IMG/VR virus record: IMGVR_UViG_3300043172_000805
Span: 1 to 48,268 of that record
Direction: 5' to 3' (one strand)
From: a virus
Length of the DNA stretch: 48,268 nucleotides
In this document: positions 45,213-48,268 of the stretch, in pieces
Numbering within the stretch: position 1 is the stretch's first letter
Layout: each line of letters opens with the position of its first letter
The notes under the pieces: model-generated
What the model was told of the DNA's origin: nothing
What the model saw: only the letters and a program-made list of their open reading frames with translations
Databases searched by the model: none
Program-made: the position numbers and the translations under genes

Positions 45213-45506
45213 ATGACCGCCGAAGCTTGTAAGCAAAATCAACCTGGCCGAGACGGCCGACGATGTAGAGCCCGCAGTGCTAGCAGTAGCGCCGCGGGCT
45301 CGTTTTGCGCGCTGCCGTCGCCCCAAGTGGTGCAGCGGGCCGCCCGGCGGGTGGCCGAGGCGGTCGAATGTCGAATTCTGATCGACCTGCTGGAACATCG
45401 CGACGAATGGCCCGAGGACGGCGGTACGACGGGCTACCGTCCACCTCCGCCGAGCCGTACGCAGTCATGGGCCGGCGTGCTCGGCCTAGCGTCCACCTGT
45501 TACTAG
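45213..45506 (+). CDS. Possible small protein over a structured leader
   Basis: A 97-residue frame. Only the middle (ALPSPQVVQRAARRVAEAVE, CRILIDLLEHRDEW, about 34-67) has a GC-rich third position and looks coding. Initiation may be further in. A hairpin GAGCCCGC/GCGGGCTC followed by GTTTT (45268-45307) lies inside. So this could be a short RNA with a downstream gene rather than one protein. Confidence 0.35.
   Translation: MTAEACKQNQPGRDGRRCRARSASSSAAGSFCALPSPQVVQRAARRVAEAVECRILIDLLEHRDEWPEDGGTTGYRPPPPSRTQSWAGVLGLASTCY
45268..45307 (+). terminator. Terminator-like hairpin
   Basis: GAGCCCGC (45268-45275) and GCGGGCTC (45294-45301) enclose a nested GCTA/TAGC stem and are followed by GTTTTG. 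With the promoter at 45146 it defines a possible ~125-nt transcript. Confidence 0.45.
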
Positions 45507-45540
45507 CCCCTAGCCCCCTCACCCTTTCACCCTTTCACAC
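45507..45540. repeat. Octamer tract TCACCCTT
   Basis: CCCCCTCACCCTTTCACCCT and TTCACAC: about three units upstream of the next gene; no core and no inverted arm. Confidence 0.6.
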
Positions 45541-45552
45541 GGAGACGAAACG

Positions 45553-45939
45553 ATGGAATTCCTGCTGATCCTGATGCCATTCCTCCTGCCAATGATCCAG
45601 GACTGCCTGGCGAAGCGCTCCTCACGGCGGGTCGAGGCGAGACTTAACGAGCCTGGCTGGATCGTGTCGCTGCTCTTGCGTCGAGCGATCAAGAGGAAAT
45701 GGGGACTCACCGGCGAGGCCTTGTGGGAGCGTCACGCCGTATGTTGGCAGGCACTGACCACGGCGTCGCCTGCGATGGTGACCGTCGCCGTCGAGGCGGC
45801 GCAGCGCCAGGGGCCGCGAGTCGACGTGCCGACCCTCATGCCGAACTCGGCCGAAGCGCAGGCGCTGGAAGAATTCGCGTCGATCGTCGACGAGGCGGCC
45901 GTCGAAGCGTTCGACTCGCCCATGGCGACGTCGGCGTGA
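45553..45939 (+). CDS. Hypothetical protein with N-terminal hydrophobic segment
   Basis: A 128-residue protein starting MEFLLILMPFLLPMIQDCLA, a short membrane or signal-like segment, then a basic (KRSSRRVEARLNEPGW) and helical, acidic body ending EEFASIVDEAAVEAFDSP. It starts after CGGAGACGAAACG. A copy of the GGAAGCGACGGCCTCG repeat follows. It lies ahead of the candidate lysis genes. Confidence 0.5.
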   Translation: MEFLLILMPFLLPMIQDCLAKRSSRRVEARLNEPGWIVSLLLRRAIKRKWGLTGEALWERHAVCWQALTTASPAMVTVAVEAAQRQGPRVDVPTLMPNSAEAQALEEFASIVDEAAVEAFDSPMATSA

Positions 45940-45955
45940 AACGCCACGTCACGCC

Positions 45956-45990
45956 GGAAGCGACGGCCTCGCAGCGCCATCGTACGGAAA
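45956..45990. repeat. GGAAGCGACGGCCTCG repeat, copy 2
   Basis: The same 35-bp element as at 36510, here 17 bases after the preceding stop. Confidence 0.65.
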
Positions 45991-46023
45991 CCCAATCCCT
46001 AGCCCCTAACCCCCCACCAAGCC

Positions 46024-47124
46024 ATGAACGCGGATACCAAGAAACCCTACACGGACTGGTACGGTAGCAAGCGGCTGCTGGTGGCCGGGCTGATGATCTT
46101 GATCGGGACCTGCACGGCGATCGCCGGGGAGCCGGCGCTGCAAGAGTATGCGTGGCTGATCGGCGGCGCGACGATCGTGACGGGGATTGCCTCGGCGATC
46201 GTCGGCGTGTTGACCAATCGGCCGCTGCGGCTGCCCGGACAAAAGGCCCAAGGCTTCGCCTTCTTCACTAACAAGTTAATGCACGACCTGGAAAGGAAAT
46301 TCGGGCTTTGCGACCCAGAGCGGCTCGATCATGCCGTCACCTCGTCACCCGATCAGCCCGTCACCCCCTCACCCGATCACCCGCCCCGGGCGTGGCCGAT
46401 CGTGTTTCTTGCCGTCGTGCTGGCAGCCGGCGGGGTTGCTCGGGCCGAGGAGCCGGCTATCGTCGGACCCGAGCGGGTGCCCGTCGGCCGGCTGGTACGC
46501 CTCGAGGCGAGGGGCATCGTGCCGGCCGTGGGCGAGTGGATCGTCCTGCCGCCGTCGGAGAACTTCGACGTGATCGCCTCGGGACAACGTGCCTATTTTA
46601 GCGGCGAACGCCCCGGGACTTACAACTTCGCTATCGTGCGATACGACGCGGCCAACGGCCAGCAACGCGTGTTGGCCTCGGTCCGCGTGATCGTGGGTGA
46701 CGGCGAGGATCCGCCCGATCCGGATGATGGGGATGACGAGGATCCAGATGACGGGGATGATGAAAACCCTCCGTTGCCGCCACCTGGGAGCAAGTACCGG
46801 GTGGCGGTTATCTTCGAGAAGGACGACTTGGACGAGATGCCCCCGGCGCAGGCGATCCTCTTGAGCAGCCTGACGTTCCGGGAGCGGCTGGAGACTGCGG
46901 GCCACAAGGTTGTAGCACTGGTGGACCAGCATATCGAGGGACCCGACGGGGAACGGCCGTCGGAATTGGCGAAGTATTTCGACGCCGTGGAAGGTGACAC
47001 CCTGCCGCGGATCTGTCTCGAGCCGATCGGCGGCGGCCAGGTGATCGATTTTCCGCTGCCGGTCGACGAGGACGCCGTGTTCGAGTTGCTTCAACGGGGA
47101 ACACAGAAGGGCGGTGGCAAATGA
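46024..47124 (+). CDS. Holin-like membrane domain joined to a secreted-type protein
   Basis: A 366-residue protein. Residues 1-75 carry two membrane helices (RLLVAGLMILIGTCTAIAGE and YAWLIGGATIVTGIASAIVG), as in small holins. HAVTSSPDQPVTPSPDHPP near 103-121 is coded by the intergenic octamer repeat. A third hydrophobic segment (WPIVFLAVVLAAGGVARAEE, 124-143) resembles a signal peptide ending AxA. A beta-rich domain, an Asp/Pro-rich linker (about 232-257) and an alpha/beta C-terminus follow. It overlaps the peptidase gene by 4 bases. Confidence 0.6.
   Translation: MNADTKKPYTDWYGSKRLLVAGLMILIGTCTAIAGEPALQEYAWLIGGATIVTGIASAIVGVLTNRPLRLPGQKAQGFAFFTNKLMHDLERKFGLCDPERLDHAVTSSPDQPVTPSPDHPPRAWPIVFLAVVLAAGGVARAEEPAIVGPERVPVGRLVRLEARGIVPAVGEWIVLPPSENFDVIASGQRAYFSGERPGTYNFAIVRYDAANGQQRVLASVRVIVGDGEDPPDPDDGDDEDPDDGDDENPPLPPPGSKYRVAVIFEKDDLDEMPPAQAILLSSLTFRERLETAGHKVVALVDQHIEGPDGERPSELAKYFDAVEGDTLPRICLEPIGGGQVIDFPLPVDEDAVFELLQRGTQKGGGK
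46330..46385. repeat. Octamer tract inside a coding region
   Basis: GCCGTCACCTCGTCACCCGA, then TCAGCCCGTCACCCCCTCACCC: units of 8 bases translated as TSSPDQPVTPSPD within the holin-like fusion. Confidence 0.7.
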
Positions 47125-47915
47125 TCCGATTGATTACCGATACGAACTGGCAGCAGGTGCCCGTCGAGGCCGGCACGATCCAGCGAGCGAAGCTCTATGG
47201 GTCGGCCGAGGCGCGGGCGATCGGCCTCGAACCGCTCGGCGAGATGGCCGATAAGCTGGTGCCAGAAGATCAGTGGAAAGAACGCATCGAAGAGGCGAAC
47301 GCCAAGAAGGCCTTTCCGATTCACCACTTCGAGCGGGCCCATGTCGGAGCCAAGAACCAAGGCGGGACCAATTACTGTTGGGCCTACGGTATAGCGAGCT
47401 GCGTCGAGGCCGCTCGGCTGTTGCAGGGCCAACCCTTTCGGCGACTGGCACCGGCCACTCTCGGCTGGCTGGTCGGCTGGAAGAACCGGGGCAACTACCT
47501 CACCTCGGCGATCGAGGGGGCCAAGGAGCGCGGCGTCGCGAGCTCGGTCTTTGCGCGGGACGGCACGACCGACCAGCGGAGCTTCAAGGAGGGCTGGGAG
47601 CGGGACGCACTGCAAAACCGGCCGCTGGAATGGTTCGATACGATCGGAGTCGATGGCCGACGACGCAACGAACACGAGCAGGTCAAGCATTGCGTAAGCC
47701 TGCTACTACAGCCGGGTGGAGGAAGCCCACTCTACATCGCCTACAACTGGTGGCGGCACGCGCTGATGATGGCCGGCCTCATCTGGGATGAGACCCAGAA
47801 ATACAACCTGCGGTGGCAGGCCTGGAACTCGCACGACGACGGACCGATCGAACTGACCGGCAGTCGGGGCGTACCCGACGAAGCCTACGGTCAGCGAGTC
47901 GTCACGTTCAGCTAA
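47121..47915 (+). CDS. Papain-like (C1) cysteine peptidase
   Basis: A 264-residue protein with the C1 signature KNQGGTNYCWAYGIAS: oxyanion Gln and nucleophile Cys86. His213 in WWRHALMMAGL and Asn236 in QAWNSHDDG complete the triad order Cys-His-Asn. No signal peptide. It overlaps the holin-like fusion (ATGA). Being next to a holin-like membrane domain it could serve as endolysin or as a protein-cleaving virion or lysis enzyme; C1 peptidases are unusual in that role. Confidence 0.75.
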   Translation: MIRLITDTNWQQVPVEAGTIQRAKLYGSAEARAIGLEPLGEMADKLVPEDQWKERIEEANAKKAFPIHHFERAHVGAKNQGGTNYCWAYGIASCVEAARLLQGQPFRRLAPATLGWLVGWKNRGNYLTSAIEGAKERGVASSVFARDGTTDQRSFKEGWERDALQNRPLEWFDTIGVDGRRRNEHEQVKHCVSLLLQPGGGSPLYIAYNWWRHALMMAGLIWDETQKYNLRWQAWNSHDDGPIELTGSRGVPDEAYGQRVVTFS

Positions 47916-47930
47916 GCAATTGAGCAAGCT

Positions 47931-48263
47931 ATGTGTAATGAAGACAAGCAACCCGTCGGGGGACTGGGTGACAACGTCGGCGATAAGATCGGTCAGCGCG
48001 TGGCCGCCGAGCTCGGTCGGCAGTTGAAGCCGCTGGTCGACGCGGGCATCGAGACCGTCAAGCAGTTCCGAGTCAACGGCGTCAAAGGCGGCATCACCAA
48101 GGCGGACGGCGAGCCCGTGGGCGGCTGGTGGTTGCAGATCCCAACCGAGCCCGCCGAGCCCGCCAATCCCATGGGCCCCCACCCGGGGGACCACCCCCCT
48201 GATAATACTCCCACCACGGAGCGGGTCCTACCCCAGGGGGGTGCGGTGGAGGGGGGCCCCTAG
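47931..48263 (+). CDS. Last gene: small protein with Pro-rich tail
   Basis: A 110-residue protein: a helical N-terminal half (VGDKIGQRVAAELGRQLKPL, near 16-35) and a Pro/Gly-rich C-terminal tail translating a C- and G-rich region. Its TAG stop is inside the 12-base end repeat. It could be a small membrane-associated or structural protein; no motif identifies it. Confidence 0.5.
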   Translation: MCNEDKQPVGGLGDNVGDKIGQRVAAELGRQLKPLVDAGIETVKQFRVNGVKGGITKADGEPVGGWWLQIPTEPAEPANPMGPHPGDHPPDNTPTTERVLPQGGAVEGGP

Positions 48264-48268
48264 TGTTT
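48250..48268 (+). terminator. Terminator half completed across the window ends
   Basis: When the 12-base end repeat (48257-48268 = 1-12) is merged, GGGGGGCCCC-TAGTGTTT-GGGGGGC-TTTTT is formed (last T run at 20-24). This is a stem with T-tract after the final gene. Neither end alone has it. Confidence 0.6.

Overview
The window reads as the complete genome of a temperate, siphovirus-like phage (or prophage) carried as a circular molecule. Almost all genes lie on the plus strand in tightly packed, often ATGA-overlapping runs. The first and last 12 bases are identical (CCCCTAGTGTTT), and joining the ends completes a hairpin-plus-T-run terminator. The DNA is GC-rich. The host is probably a planctomycete or a relative: the intergenic spaces hold short tandem repeat families (octamers built on TCACCCCC, dodecamers built on ACACGGATGA, nonamers built on ATACCAAGA), and proteins carry Ser/Pro/Asp and Gly/Ser tracts. 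The host assignment is inference; no host gene is present to prove it.

Layout. 0.1-4.3 kb: a ParB-like protein, two small packaging proteins, the GpA-type large terminase and a zinc-ribbon protein. 4.5-9 kb: a gpW-like joining protein, lambda-type portal, and an SppA-type prohead protease fused to the major capsid protein. 9-15.7 kb: head-tail completion, tail tube candidate, a gene with a nine-A slippery run, and a short tape-measure candidate. 15.7-24.6 kb: small structural genes, a 1253-residue three-module beta-helix-like adhesin, a baseplate/tail-tip protein and a fibre with long PDSSA tracts. 24.6-30.5 kb: an unusual glycan-modification cluster (GT4, GT fused to radical SAM/SPASM, LicD fused to a cytidylyltransferase, and three more glycosyltransferase-like proteins).

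30.6-36.1 kb: BRCT protein and ATP-dependent DNA ligase in a rearranged tandem duplication, an XRE regulator, the only two minus-strand genes, an attP-like 3-prime half of tRNA-Asp next to a tyrosine integrase, and two copies of a structured 73-nt RNA candidate. 36.3-45.9 kb: early genes including two CsrA homologues, a lambda O-like initiator with internal iterons, MazG-like and HD hydrolases, a second XRE regulator, a Gp37/Gp68 (DUF5131) protein, ParB-like and PAPS-reductase-like proteins, a 40-bp minisatellite and a ribbon-helix-helix-like protein. 46-48.3 kb: a holin-like/surface-protein fusion and a papain-like peptidase, a possible lysis or cell-surface cassette.

The packaging-head-tail order follows lambda-like phages. 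The integrase, att site and opposite-strand genes mark the lysogeny region. The tail-linked glycan cluster, the doubled CsrA with CsrA-like repeat sites at early-gene starts, and the duplicated RNA are the parts least like standard phage biology.
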